A DNA stretch of 64,000 bases from CAKZLS01 sp963771545 (GCA_963771545.1 CAVYTX010000002.1:868001-932000), one strand, 5' to 3'; shown: positions 37,085 through 45,209, counted from the stretch's first letter. A program made the numbers and translations. Notes: generated by a model not told the origin, from the sequence alone.

Positions 37085-37843
37085 TCAGCGACCTTCCGAC
37101 TGTTGGGCCGACTGGTGGGCCAACTGGTGGGCGATCCGTTTGATGTCGCCGCCGCGCCGGTCCGCCAGATTTTCCAGCGCCGGTCTACCTCCCGCGGCGA
37201 AGACCGCCACGGCGCTGAGCAAGTCCCGCAATGCTCGCGCGCTTCCTTCGTCGAACCGGCAATAGGCGCCTCCGCTGAGACCGGCGATCTGCTTGAAGGC
37301 GAAGGCGGCCACCGGGTCGCGGCCTTCGTGAAACATGAACACGGGGACGCCAAGCACCCCGAGCTCGCCGGCCAACGACCCCAGCCGATCCACGTCCTCC
37401 TCCACACAATCGCCGACAAACACAAGCGCCCCGATCCTGCGCGTCTTGGTCTCGTTGATGGCGTGGGCGAGAACCTTGCGGATTTGTGTCGCCCCGGCCC
37501 GGCAAAAGACCGATGTCATCATCCGCAGCAGTTCCGCCGATTGGCCGAGCCACGGACTGACCTTGAACTCCCCGAAGCCGCGGTAAAAGCAGAGCTGGAT
37601 GTCCAGACCTCCGAGGGCCGAGGTTTCGCTGAACATTTCGCCCTGGATTTGGGCCGCGTGGTCCCACATGGGCTGGCGGCTGGCGGTGGCGTCCATCGCG
37701 AAGACCAGACGGCCGCGCGTCCCCGCCGGCCGCGCGCTCGGGGTGGCCGCCAATCTCGCCAGAAAATCGTCGACTTCGGTCGAAGAGGATCTGTGCGTCG
37801 GTAGTTTTCTGTCTCGATCACCCATGTCGACGGGTTCGGTCAT
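37085..37843 (-). CDS. VWA-domain protein
   Basis: The 252-aa protein has a von Willebrand A fold with a MIDAS-like DATAS (FAMDATASRQ) near residue 50, LCFYRGFGEFKVSPW and GALVFVGDCVEEDVDRL. No signal peptide is evident, so it is likely cytoplasmic. The C-terminal 30 residues are Gln/His-rich. It is upstream of and nearly fused to the J-domain gene. VWA/DnaJ neighbours recur in alphaproteobacteria as far as I recall; the joint function is not known. An internal ATG (MGDRDRK) is an alternative start. Confidence 0.8.
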   Translation of the reverse strand: MTEPVDMGDRDRKLPTHRSSSTEVDDFLARLAATPSARPAGTRGRLVFAMDATASRQPMWDHAAQIQGEMFSETSALGGLDIQLCFYRGFGEFKVSPWLGQSAELLRMMTSVFCRAGATQIRKVLAHAINETKTRRIGALVFVGDCVEEDVDRLGSLAGELGVLGVPVFMFHEGRDPVAAFAFKQIAGLSGGAYCRFDEGSARALRDLLSAVAVFAAGGRPALENLADRRGGDIKRIAHQLAHQSAQQSEGR

Positions 37844-38166
37844 CCTCTGAAAAACGAATCTATTCTAACACCTAAAGATAGGATGTTTGAGACTGTTATC
37901 CAGACTGCCCCCAACGCGTGGCGGCGGCCTCTATCGCGTGAATGACGCCGTCCGGCTTGAACGCCCGACATACGAAGGCAAACGTCACATTATAGGGAAG
38001 AGGCCACCATCGGCGCCAAGGTTACCATCACCGCCGAGGTCGGGATCCGTGTTGCCATGTTTCCATGCTTCTCGCTGAATACGCTATGATGTGTTCTTGT
38101 GGACACCCGCGCGGGCGCGGCAAGAACCGAACGGCCACAGTCGAGCGATGAAATGTTGAATACCCC
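37844..38166. other. Divergent intergenic region, no gene seen
   Basis: The 323 bp between the divergent VWA and FAD-oxidoreductase genes hold no supported gene. The first 40 bp (AATCTATTCTAACACCTAAA region) are AT-rich and may serve the VWA promoter. The remainder is GC-rich with short chance frames. Confidence 0.45.
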
Positions 38167-39297
38167 ATGACGGAAACGGTGGATTGCGTGGTGATCGGCG
38201 CCGGCGTGGTCGGCCTGGCGATGGCCCGGGCGCTCGCCATCGCCGGCCGCGAGGTGATCGTCCTGGAAGTGGAAGACGCCATCGGAACGGCCACCAGTTC
38301 CCGCAATTCGGAGGTCATCCACGCCGGGATCTACTACCCCAAGGGAAGCCTCAAGGCGTGTCTCTGCCGCGCCGGCCGGGATAGTCTCTACCGGTATCTG
38401 AGCTCGCACGGGATCGATCACGCCCGCTGCGGCAAGGTGGTGGTGGCCACCACCGAGGCCGAGATGGAACCGCTGCGGGCGGTGGAACGGAAGGCGCTCG
38501 CCAACGGCGTCGAGGACATCCGGTGGATCAGCGGCGGGGACGCCATGAACCTGGAACCGCAGCTCGAGTGCGTGGCCGCGCTGATCTCGCCGTCGACCGG
38601 CATTCTCGACAGCCACGCCTACATGCTGAGCCTGCAGGGCGAGGCCGAGGATCATGGCGCCGCCGTGGCGTTCTTGAGCCCGGTGAGCGGCGGCCGCGCC
38701 GACGGCGGCGCCATCACCCTCGACGTGGGCGGCGAGCAGCCCATGGCGCTGGCGTGCCGCACCGTGGTCAACTGCGCCGGCCTGGGCGCCCAAGCCGTGG
38801 CCCGGTCCATCGCGGGCGTCCCGCCGGAGACCGTCCCACCGCTCCACTACGCCAAGGGCAACTACTTCACCCTCGCCGGCCGCGCGCCGTTCGAGCGTCT
38901 GATCTACCCGGTGCCGGGCACGGCGGGCCTCGGCGTTCACTACACCCGCGACCTCGGCGGCCAGGGCCGGTTCGGGCCCGACGTTGAATGGGTCGACGCC
39001 ATCGACTACCGGGTGGACCCGGGCCGCGCGGAGGCGTTCTACGCCGCCATCCGCCGCTACTGGCCCGCGCTACCGAATAACTCCCTGAACCCGGGCTATT
39101 CCGGCGTCCGCCCCAAACTCCAGGCGCCCGGCGAACCGGCCGCCGATTTCGTCTTCCAGGGCCCCGAGACGCACGGCGTCGACGGCCTGATCAACCTGTT
39201 CGGCATCGAGTCCCCCGGGTTGACCGCGTCGCTAGCCATCGCCGATGCCGTTGTCGAACGGTTCGGCCTTAACCTGGTAACGGGAAGCAAATCATGA
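38167..39297 (+). CDS. FAD-dependent oxidoreductase (LhgO/DAO type)
   Basis: The 376-aa enzyme begins with the FAD dinucleotide fold VIGAGVVGLAMARALA and has SSRNSEVIHAGIYYPKGSLKA, typical of the L-2-hydroxyglutarate oxidase branch of the D-amino-acid oxidase superfamily. The C-terminal GYSGVRPKLQAPGEPAADF and FGIESPGLTASLAI also fit. It probably oxidises a 2-hydroxy acid to the 2-oxo acid and passes electrons to O2 or quinone; the substrate is not proven. The following gene starts inside its stop (ATGA). Confidence 0.9.
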   Translation: MTETVDCVVIGAGVVGLAMARALAIAGREVIVLEVEDAIGTATSSRNSEVIHAGIYYPKGSLKACLCRAGRDSLYRYLSSHGIDHARCGKVVVATTEAEMEPLRAVERKALANGVEDIRWISGGDAMNLEPQLECVAALISPSTGILDSHAYMLSLQGEAEDHGAAVAFLSPVSGGRADGGAITLDVGGEQPMALACRTVVNCAGLGAQAVARSIAGVPPETVPPLHYAKGNYFTLAGRAPFERLIYPVPGTAGLGVHYTRDLGGQGRFGPDVEWVDAIDYRVDPGRAEAFYAAIRRYWPALPNNSLNPGYSGVRPKLQAPGEPAADFVFQGPETHGVDGLINLFGIESPGLTASLAIADAVVERFGLNLVTGSKS

Positions 39298-40055
39298 TCC
39301 GACGAGTCCTCGCGTTCCTGTCCCTTATCCTGATCGGTTCCGCGAGCCTGGCGGACCAATCCCGACCGACCGCCGCCATTTCCCTCGACATCCCGCCGTA
39401 CGTCATGGAGACCGCCACCACGGGGCTCGAGGTCGACCTGGTCCGCCTTGCCCTCGCCGATGACACGCTTGCCTTCGTGCAGATGCCCTACGCCGACCTG
39501 CAAACAGCCGTCCAACGGGGACGCGCGGATGTCTCGGTCGCGGTGCGCCAATCCGACGGCGCGGGCGTGTTCTATTCCGCCCCGTTCATTACCTTCGAAA
39601 ACGCCGCCATCAGCAAGAAGAGCGACCATCTCAAGATCGACAACGTCGCCGACCTCGGCGGTCACCCGGTGCTCACCTGGCAGGGCGCCGACCGGGAACT
39701 GGGCGACGCCTTCGAGCGCCTGTTCGCGCCGGATTCAGCCCACCGCGCCAACTATGTGGAAGTCGCGAACCAGCGGGACCAGGTGCGCCGGTTCTGGGAG
39801 CGCGACGGCACCGTCGCGGTGATCGACCTCAGCATCTTCGCCTATTTCACGAAGGAGCTGGGCCATTCCATGGACGAGGTGGACCCGCACCGCCTGTTCC
39901 CGCCCGTCACCGACTTCCGGGTCGCCTTCAAGGACCCCAACCTCCGCGATATCTTCAACCGGCGCCTCGCCGAGCTGTGCCAGGGCGGCGAATACGATGC
40001 GATGCTCGAACGCTACGACGTGATCCTGCAAAAGACGGTCTGCGACTCGGAGTAG
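39294..40055 (+). CDS. Periplasmic solute-binding protein, family 3-like
   Basis: The 253-aa protein has a clear signal peptide (LAFLSLILIGSASLA) and the family 3 binding fold: ISLDIPPYVME, GLEVDLVRLAL, RADVSVAVRQSDGAGVFYS and DLGGHPVLTWQGA. No permease or ATPase genes are adjacent, so it may serve a transporter elsewhere or act as a stand-alone sensor. It overlaps the FAD oxidoreductase by four bases, implying a shared substrate pathway. Confidence 0.85.
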   Translation: MIRRVLAFLSLILIGSASLADQSRPTAAISLDIPPYVMETATTGLEVDLVRLALADDTLAFVQMPYADLQTAVQRGRADVSVAVRQSDGAGVFYSAPFITFENAAISKKSDHLKIDNVADLGGHPVLTWQGADRELGDAFERLFAPDSAHRANYVEVANQRDQVRRFWERDGTVAVIDLSIFAYFTKELGHSMDEVDPHRLFPPVTDFRVAFKDPNLRDIFNRRLAELCQGGEYDAMLERYDVILQKTVCDSE

Positions 40056-40082
40056 ATCGAGTTCGTAGGAAGCCGCGCCGAA

Positions 40083-40452
40083 CGACGGTTTTGTATACCT
40101 TTTGTTGACCTCGGACGCCCTTTAGTATACTTCCTTTACTCAACGGTGGCGGTTAAGCCGTTGATGTAAAAAAAACACGTCTGCGCCAAACATAAAAGGT
40201 ATGCAAAAGTATATAAAAGTATACATTTCTGCGCGCTAAGTCCTTGATTTTCCTAGAACGGCCTTTTCGACCAGGTATACAAAAGTATACATGAACACCG
40301 TATAATGCATTGAAATCCATCGCTTTTTTGCCGAAACAAAAGTAGACATTCTTCAAACCGCTCCGAAATCCGGACGCACTTCGCCTCTCGCTCCAAAAAG
40401 AACGAACACTGAACATAAGTCCTGGCAGGCGGCGGGTCAAGGACTTTGTTCC
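40083..40452 (-). repeat. GTATAC repeat element, copy B (inverted)
   Basis: The reverse complement of this stretch matches copy A at 8693-9109. Shared features are GGAACAAA.TCCTTGACCCGCC, GGACTTATGTTC, TTGGAGCGA, GTCTACTTTTGTTTC, GTATACTTTTGTATACCTGG (complement of 40271-40290), AGGAAAATCAAG and a GTATAC/ATATAC run (40199-40224). Copy B lacks about 50 bp present in copy A. Its GGAACAAAGTC end coincides with the 11-bp direct repeat at the left end of the IS1595-type transposon. Confidence 0.75.
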
Positions 40453-40475
40453 CAATATTATACTTGACGTACCCA
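40442..40475. repeat. Transposon left end: direct repeat and inverted repeat
   Basis: GACTTTGTTCC (40442-40452) is followed by the left inverted repeat 40455-40475, ATATTATACTTGACGTACCC plus A. The direct repeat recurs at 44743-44753. Confidence 0.85.
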
Positions 40476-40492
40476 CTGGAGTAGATTACATT
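40464..40492 (+). promoter_or_regulatory. Sigma-70-like promoter of the transposase
   Basis: TTGACG (40464-40469), 17 bp, then TACATT (40487-40492) precede the transposase ATG at 40515. The -35 box lies inside the left inverted repeat. A ribosome site AAGGAG (about 40500-40505) follows. Confidence 0.55.
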
Positions 40493-40514
40493 GGTCCTAT
40501 AAGGAGTTAGACCA

Positions 40515-41195
40515 ATGTCAGTACTATCAGAACCCTATTTCCACGAAGAAGCCGCAGCATACCGCTTTGTTGAAAAGCGCGTCTGGCCAAATGGTCCCGT
40601 CTGCCCACATTGCGGCGGTGTGGATCGCATTCGCAAGATGAAGGGTAAAAGCACCCGGATCGGCATTTACAAGTGCTATCAATGCCGCAAGCCATTCACC
40701 GTAAAGGTCGGGACCATCTTTGAGAGTAGCCATGTGAAACTACACCTGTGGCTACAAGCTATTTTCCTTATGGCTTCATCGAAGAAAGGGATTAGCGCCA
40801 ATCAGCTTCACCGGACTCTTGGCGTCACCGTCAAAACCGCATGGTTCATGGCGCATCGCATTCGGGAAGCTATGCGCGAAGGCAACCTTGGCCCTCTAGG
40901 CGGTAGCGGCAAGGTCGTTGAAGCTGATGAAACCTACTACGGAAAACAGAAAGATCCGAAACCGTCCCGCCATCGCAGAGGCCGCCCATACCTCAAAGGT
41001 GGCCATGGCCCATCTGGTAAACGCGCCATTCTTGGTCTTGTCGAGCGCGGCGGCTCCGTGCGCACTTTCCATGTAGCGCAAGCAACCAAGGTCAACGTTG
41101 CCGAATTGGTCACTAAAAACGTCTCACGCGAAAGCGTTCTCTACACTGACGAGAGCAACCTATACAGGGACATGAGGAAGGTTTTTGCGGATATC
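40515..41195 (+). pseudogene. IS1595-family transposase, 5' part
   Basis: This is the N-terminal 227 residues of an ISXO2-like transposase. It has an N-terminal zinc ribbon (CPHCGG ... YKCYQCRKPF), the HTH-like segment ISANQLHRTLGVTVKTAW, the first catalytic acidic motif VVEADETYYG and the second VLYTDESNLY. The reading frame is cut by an IS3-family element at 41196, where the in-frame TGA is the first codon of the insert. The missing C-terminal part lies at 42555-42818. Confidence 0.9.
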
Positions 41196-41263
41196 TGAGG
41201 TGGTCCCAGGAAATCGGACAGTTTGTTAAGGTGTATTCCACCGATTGACGGAGGAATACGAAG

Positions 41264-41545
41264 ATGACGACACGCCGCCGGTTTACGGCAGATTTCAAGG
41301 CGAAGGTGGCGCTGGAAGCGCTACGGGGCGACAAGACGATCCAGGAGATCTCGGCGAAGCACAAGGTGCATCCGAACCAAGTGAGCACGTGGAAGCGCCA
41401 GGCGATGGACGGACTGGGGGCGGTGTTTTCGAACGGCGCCGCCCGGGCTGGCCGCGACCATGACGCCGAGGTCCGCGACCTTCACGCCAAGATCGGCGAG
41501 TTGACGGTGGAACGGGATTTTTTGGCCAGAGGGGTCAAGCGATGA
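41264..41545 (+). CDS. IS3-family OrfA (HTH protein)
   Basis: The 93-aa product has the IS3 helix-turn-helix: RRRFTADFKAKVALEAL, then ISAKHKVHPNQVSTWKRQA, followed by a leucine-zipper-like helix (VRDLHAKIGELTVERDFLA). It normally joins OrfB by -1 frameshifting to make the transposase. Its stop overlaps the orfB start (ATGA). Confidence 0.92.
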   Translation: MTTRRRFTADFKAKVALEALRGDKTIQEISAKHKVHPNQVSTWKRQAMDGLGAVFSNGAARAGRDHDAEVRDLHAKIGELTVERDFLARGVKR

Positions 41546-42487
41546 GCCGGGAGGAGCGCAAGGCGATGATCGCGCGCGACCATCTCGATTTGAGCTTGAG
41601 CCGTCGATGCCGATTGCTGTCGATCAGCCGGTCGTCGTTCTATTACGCGCCCCGTCATGGCGCCAATGGGGGCGAGAACTCGGAGAACCTGGCGCTGATG
41701 CGTCGGATCGACGAGCTGTTTCTCAAGTATCCATTCTACGGCTCCCGTCAGATGGCGCGCCAGTTACGACGCGAAGGCGTCGGCGTCGGCCCGCCACCGG
41801 GTGCGCCGTTTGATGCGGTTGATGGGCTTGGAGGCCATCTACCAGGCGCCGAGAACCAGCGTGCCGCATCCGGCGCACCGGATTTATCCTTATCTGCTCA
41901 ACGGGCTGGCCATCGACCGAGCCAATCAGGTCTGGTGCGCCGATATCACATATATCCCCGTCCAGCGCGGCTTCCTGTATCTGGTCGCGATCATGGACTG
42001 GGCGACGCGCCACGTTCTGGCTTGGCGGCTGTCGAACACCATGGATGCCGGGTTCTGTGTGGAGGCCTTGCGGCAGGCACTGGCCCGATCCGGCCGGCCG
42101 GAGATCTTCAATACGGATCAGGGCAGCCAATTCACCAGCCTCGACTTCACCGCGACGCTCAAGAACGCGGGCATCACGATCTCCATGGATGGGCGGGGCC
42201 GGTGCATGGACAACATCTTCATCGAGCGCCTCTGGCGGTCGCTCAAGTACGAGGCCGTCTACCTGCACGAACTGACCGACGGCTTCAAGGCCGAACGGGT
42301 CATCGGCGAATGGATCGACTTCTACAATACCGAGCGGCCCCATTCGGCGCTTGACGGCCAAACCCCAGCGGAGGCCTACCGGGCCGGGCGGCCCGTGGAT
42401 ACGATGGATAAGCCTGACGGCTTACCCACATCCCCACAGGCTCAACAGCAGCACCAGGATGTGATAAACAGATTTTTGGCGGCATGA
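41542..42487 (+). pseudogene. IS3-family OrfB (DDE transposase), frameshifted
   Basis: This is the rve-type integrase half of the IS3 transposase. The first 83 or so residues (MSREERKAMIARDHLDLSLSRRC...) read in one frame, then the frame shifts at about 41790-41792: GGCCCGCC has one extra C relative to the frame giving RHRVRRLMRLMGLEAIY. The second frame has the catalytic set: WCADITYIP, NTDQGSQFTS and, downstream, the Glu in FIERLWRSLKYEAVY. One base insertion therefore breaks orfB, so this copy is probably not autonomous unless the extra C is a sequencing error. Confidence 0.88.
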
Positions 42488-42554
42488 TCAGCAACCGGAA
42501 TACACCTTAACTTCGCCGCCAAGCTGTCCAACAAAGTGGGACCACCTCAATCAA

Positions 42555-42818
42555 ACCGTGCATCATTCTTCCAAAGAGTATGTGCGCGGCGAAGTGCATT
42601 CCAACACCATCGAGAGCTATTTCAGCATCTTCAAGCGCGGCATGAAGGGCGTTTACCAGCACTGCGCCGAAAAGCACCTGCACCGCTATCTTGCAGAATT
42701 TGACTTCCGCCACAATCGGCGCTTAGCTCTTGGGGTAGATGACGAAACCCGCGCCAACAACATCCTTATTGGCATCATTGGGAAGCGGTTAACCTACGAA
42801 ACAACTCTTGCAAGGTGA
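42555..42818 (+). pseudogene. IS1595-family transposase, 3' part
   Basis: The C-terminal part reads Q-T-V-H-H-S-S-K-E-Y-V-R-G, then VHSNTIESYFSIFKRGMKGVYQH (third catalytic region) and RYLAEFDFRHNRRLALG. After removal of the IS3 element and one ATC, the two halves are out of frame by one base (the join reads GATATCAAACC where GAT-NNT-CAA-ACC is needed). So the gene either carried an earlier small deletion or lost a base on insertion. Confidence 0.88.
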
Positions 42819-42826
42819 GAAGCCTT

Positions 42827-43081
42827 ATGGCGTCTGGCGACCCTCGAAATACAAACCCCGAATTTACCGAGTTGTCCGAGTCCCAATCATCCCCGCCGAA
42901 GAAGGATCGGGAGAAGAAGGCCAGGGTTGGCTCTTCGAGGAAGATGACGCAGAAGGAACAATCCGAGCGGTTCATTGAAGCCGCTCGGGAGCTTAGCGCT
43001 GATGACTCGGATGACGGATTTGAGCACGCTATTCGGCGGCTTCTGCCACAAAGGCGGGACGTTCCGGAAAAGGCAGGTTAG
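42827..43081 (+). CDS. Small charged cargo protein, 84 aa
   Basis: It starts MASGDPRNTNPEF and ends in a helical region (MTQKEQSERFIEAARELSADDSDDGFEHAIRRLLP). It resembles short hypothetical proteins with a T/MxxEQSxRFIExAREL core that I recall from alphaproteobacterial mobile regions; no function is known. A ribosome site (AAGGTGAGAAG) lies just upstream, and the start is nine bases after the transposase stop, so it is probably expressed with the transposase. Its last 53 bp overlap the convergent HNH gene. Confidence 0.7.
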   Translation: MASGDPRNTNPEFTELSESQSSPPKKDREKKARVGSSRKMTQKEQSERFIEAARELSADDSDDGFEHAIRRLLPQRRDVPEKAG

Positions 43082-44654
43082 AAGAAACGAGATGTTCCTT
43101 AAATCCTGAATTGCAATACGGGTGAGATAGTTGGATGTTTTCTTCTGTCCCGCGACCACCGTCCTGCGCCCTTACCCTATGGTCATTGCTGAACGCAGAA
43201 CTCGGTATACGAGCGAAGCAAATCGAACACCTAACAGCGTTTGCCAGAAGTTCGCGCCTCCTTACGGCAATTTTTGTTTCTCGCGTAATTTTGCGATTAG
43301 GGTATCCGGCCAACTCCGCGATTTCACTCAATCCTTGAAGGCGCGGATTATTGATTAGAGCCGTGCGGATTTCATCATTCGTTTTATGCTCAACCAGTCC
43401 TTTCAGAATAGCCCTGTACATCTCAAGCACTGACGGAACGCTCTTGTTCCACCCCCCAAACTTCCCGAGAATGAACTTAATTATTCCTTGTTCTAACACC
43501 AAAAATTCCTCAAAACCCGCTCTGTGCCGACAAAAGTCATATAGCCTCTTCTGGTCTTCAATTAAGTACTGAATGAAGCTTATGGTTGCGAGGAACGCTG
43601 ATGGCTGATGATTGCCGGTAGCCCCCCAAAAGTAGACGGACGGATGTAATCCAAGGCTGGATGAGTGGTCTCCCGCTAAGTATTTCACACTGCCGTATGT
43701 CTTATCCAACGCGCGTACTGTTCTGGACCCATCATCATCGTTCTCGCTATCCTCAAGTTCTTGTTTTGACTTAATGCCGGTTGAAATGTTGACAACTTCA
43801 AGCGCCATTCTAAGGGCATTTGCTGAGTACGATTTTCCCGCAATCGGCATTTCGATGGAGCGCGCCGCGTCTGCGGTCTCAGGCTCAAACAGGATGTCAT
43901 ATATTTGTTTGGCGCGCTTTCGGATCGCGTCTTTATGATTGGCTTCGAAGCTGGACCAGTATTCGTGCCCTGTCGCAGCTCGGATTAGTGCACGCGCGGC
44001 GATTACATTGGGTTTGCGCCGGGTCCGGATCATTAACAATTCGGTTTCGTTAATTTGAATGGCGCGGGAGTTGATGGTTATGAATGATTTTTCGGCGGTT
44101 TCAGCGTCCCCGCCCACCCATTGCGTGACCAAGGATTTAGAAATGTTTGATGCCCACCTAAGCCTTTGGGGCGTTGGATTTTCGTCATCCAACGCTTTGC
44201 TTAAGTCGGAATAGGTGCCGACATCTACCGCCACTCGGCTTCGACATTCGGTAGCAACATCTCTCTGGTGTTTCGATATTTTGTCATCGAAGAATTCTTG
44301 TGAGATGGCCTTATCGCCGTAGTCATCATTGACCCATGCTACGAGCGCACTCAATCGGTGTGCGCCGTCAATAACAAAATGAAATCCCGGCTCAGAATGC
44401 CACATGATAAGGGCGGGTATCAGATCTGCATCTCTGAAACTCTTAATGAGCCGCACTACGTTATCGATATCCCATTCGTTTGTGACTCGTTGAAAGTCTG
44501 GCTTTCGTAACAGCCGGAAATGCAGTCTGCCGCGCGCCAGCTCAGAAACAGGTATGCCCGTATCGCTGGACGTGGAAATCGTTCCCTTTGCCATGGTGCT
44601 CAGGTCAAGACGCGGGATCATGGCATCCAGGTTCACGCGCTTTTTCGAAGCCAT
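43029..44654 (-). CDS. DUF262-like / HNH nuclease, transposon cargo
   Basis: The 541-aa protein has two parts. The N-terminus resembles the DUF262/ParB-like NTPase-nuclease domain of GmrS-type proteins: LLRKPDFQRVTNEWDIDNVV, LIPALIMW, and FVIDGAHRLSALVAWV in place of the usual (I/V)DGQQRL. The C-terminus has an HNH/McrA-type nuclease: CSIC (476-479), NDHRVRAQDGG (His 492), EENIQLSHPYCN (Asn 506, His 511, Cys 514). The middle 300 residues match nothing I recognise. GC content is visibly lower than in neighbours, indicating transfer. It lies inside the IS1595-type transposon, opposite to the transposase. Modified-DNA restriction or another anti-phage role is plausible but unproven. Confidence 0.85.
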   Translation of the reverse strand: MASKKRVNLDAMIPRLDLSTMAKGTISTSSDTGIPVSELARGRLHFRLLRKPDFQRVTNEWDIDNVVRLIKSFRDADLIPALIMWHSEPGFHFVIDGAHRLSALVAWVNDDYGDKAISQEFFDDKISKHQRDVATECRSRVAVDVGTYSDLSKALDDENPTPQRLRWASNISKSLVTQWVGGDAETAEKSFITINSRAIQINETELLMIRTRRKPNVIAARALIRAATGHEYWSSFEANHKDAIRKRAKQIYDILFEPETADAARSIEMPIAGKSYSANALRMALEVVNISTGIKSKQELEDSENDDDGSRTVRALDKTYGSVKYLAGDHSSSLGLHPSVYFWGATGNHQPSAFLATISFIQYLIEDQKRLYDFCRHRAGFEEFLVLEQGIIKFILGKFGGWNKSVPSVLEMYRAILKGLVEHKTNDEIRTALINNPRLQGLSEIAELAGYPNRKITRETKIAVRRRELLANAVRCSICFARIPSSAFSNDHRVRAQDGGRGTEENIQLSHPYCNSGFKEHLVSSNLPFPERPAFVAEAAE

Positions 44655-44718
44655 TGGTTCTCCACCCCAAGCTGACCGCAGAGATTAAGTCATAACTCAA
44701 CCTCGCCGTAGAGTCGAC

Positions 44719-44753
44719 TGGGTACGCAAAGTATAATATGCTGACTTTGTTCC
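44719..44753. repeat. Transposon right end: inverted repeat and direct repeat
   Basis: The right inverted repeat (44719-44739) is the complement of the left end with two mismatches. It is followed three bases later by the direct repeat GACTTTGTTCC (44743-44753). Confidence 0.85.
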
Positions 44754-44777
44754 TCACCCGTCCAATCGACTCCGACA

Positions 44778-45209
44778 CTCCTGCGGAAATACGACGGTCT
44801 GTTTCGCAACAATTTCATGCGCCAGGTGGAGGAACGGGCCCACACGCCCCGCGACCGGTTGCTCGCCGTGTTCGACGTGGCCGCCGAATGGTTCGAGCAG
44901 AACAACTTCTACGGCTGGTTGTTTATTAACGCGGTCGGCGAGTACTCCGATCCCGACACCCCCATCCGCCAGGTGTGCAAGGGGTTCAAGGGGTTGATGC
45001 GCCGCTACATCGAGGACCAGTGCGTCGCGCTGCGGGTGCCGGATCCCGCCGGTCTCGCCGACGAGCTGGCCCTGTTATTGGAGGGCGCCACCGTCACCGC
45101 CCAGGTTTCGCGGAGCAAGACCCGCGCGGCCCAGGTGGCCAAGAGCGCCGCGGCCGCCCTCATTCCTCAAGCCATGGATTGTTCCGCTCCGCCGAGAACG
45201 CGGACCTGA
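44778..45209 (+). pseudogene. TetR-family regulator, DNA-binding half missing
   Basis: The frame reads LRKYDGLFRNNFMRQVEERAH, then LLAVFDVAAEWFEQNNFYGWLFINAVGEY and LADELALLLEGATVTAQV, typical of a TetR-family C-terminal ligand/dimer domain. No helix-turn-helix precedes it: upstream is the end of the IS1595-type transposon and unrelated sequence. The gene was therefore truncated at its 5' end when the mobile DNA or the GTATAC repeat arrived. The first in-frame ATG is 44817. Confidence 0.75.

Larger units (their letters stand above)
41196..42549 (+). mobile_element. IS3-family insertion sequence
   Basis: A 1354-bp element with perfect 13-bp terminal inverted repeats TGAGGTGGTCCCA (41196-41208; complement at 42537-42549) and a 3-bp duplication ATC (41193-41195, 42550-42552), as expected for IS3. 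It carries overlapping orfA and orfB and is inserted inside the IS1595-type transposase gene. Confidence 0.92.
40453..44742. mobile_element. IS1595-type transposon with cargo
   Basis: The 4290-bp unit is bounded by inverted ends 40455-40475 and 44719-44739 (19 of 21 bases match: ATATTATACTT, two mismatches, CGTACCCA). Outside them is the 11-bp direct repeat GACTTTGTTCC (40442-40452 and 44743-44753), which includes the target duplication. Contents: an IS1595-type transposase (split by an IS3 element), an 84-aa gene, and a 541-aa DUF262-like/HNH gene in the opposite direction. Without the IS3 insert it would be about 2.9 kb. IS1595-family elements are known for passenger genes and 8-bp duplications. 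Confidence 0.85.

Noticed and set aside
8693..40452. The 31 kb between inverted repeat copies as one mobile island
   Set aside because: The interval is core housekeeping genes in conserved alphaproteobacterial order; inverted repeats alone do not make it a mobile unit.
40153..40476. 107-aa minus-strand frame in repeat copy B
   Set aside because: Same reason as for copy A; it also crosses the transposon boundary.
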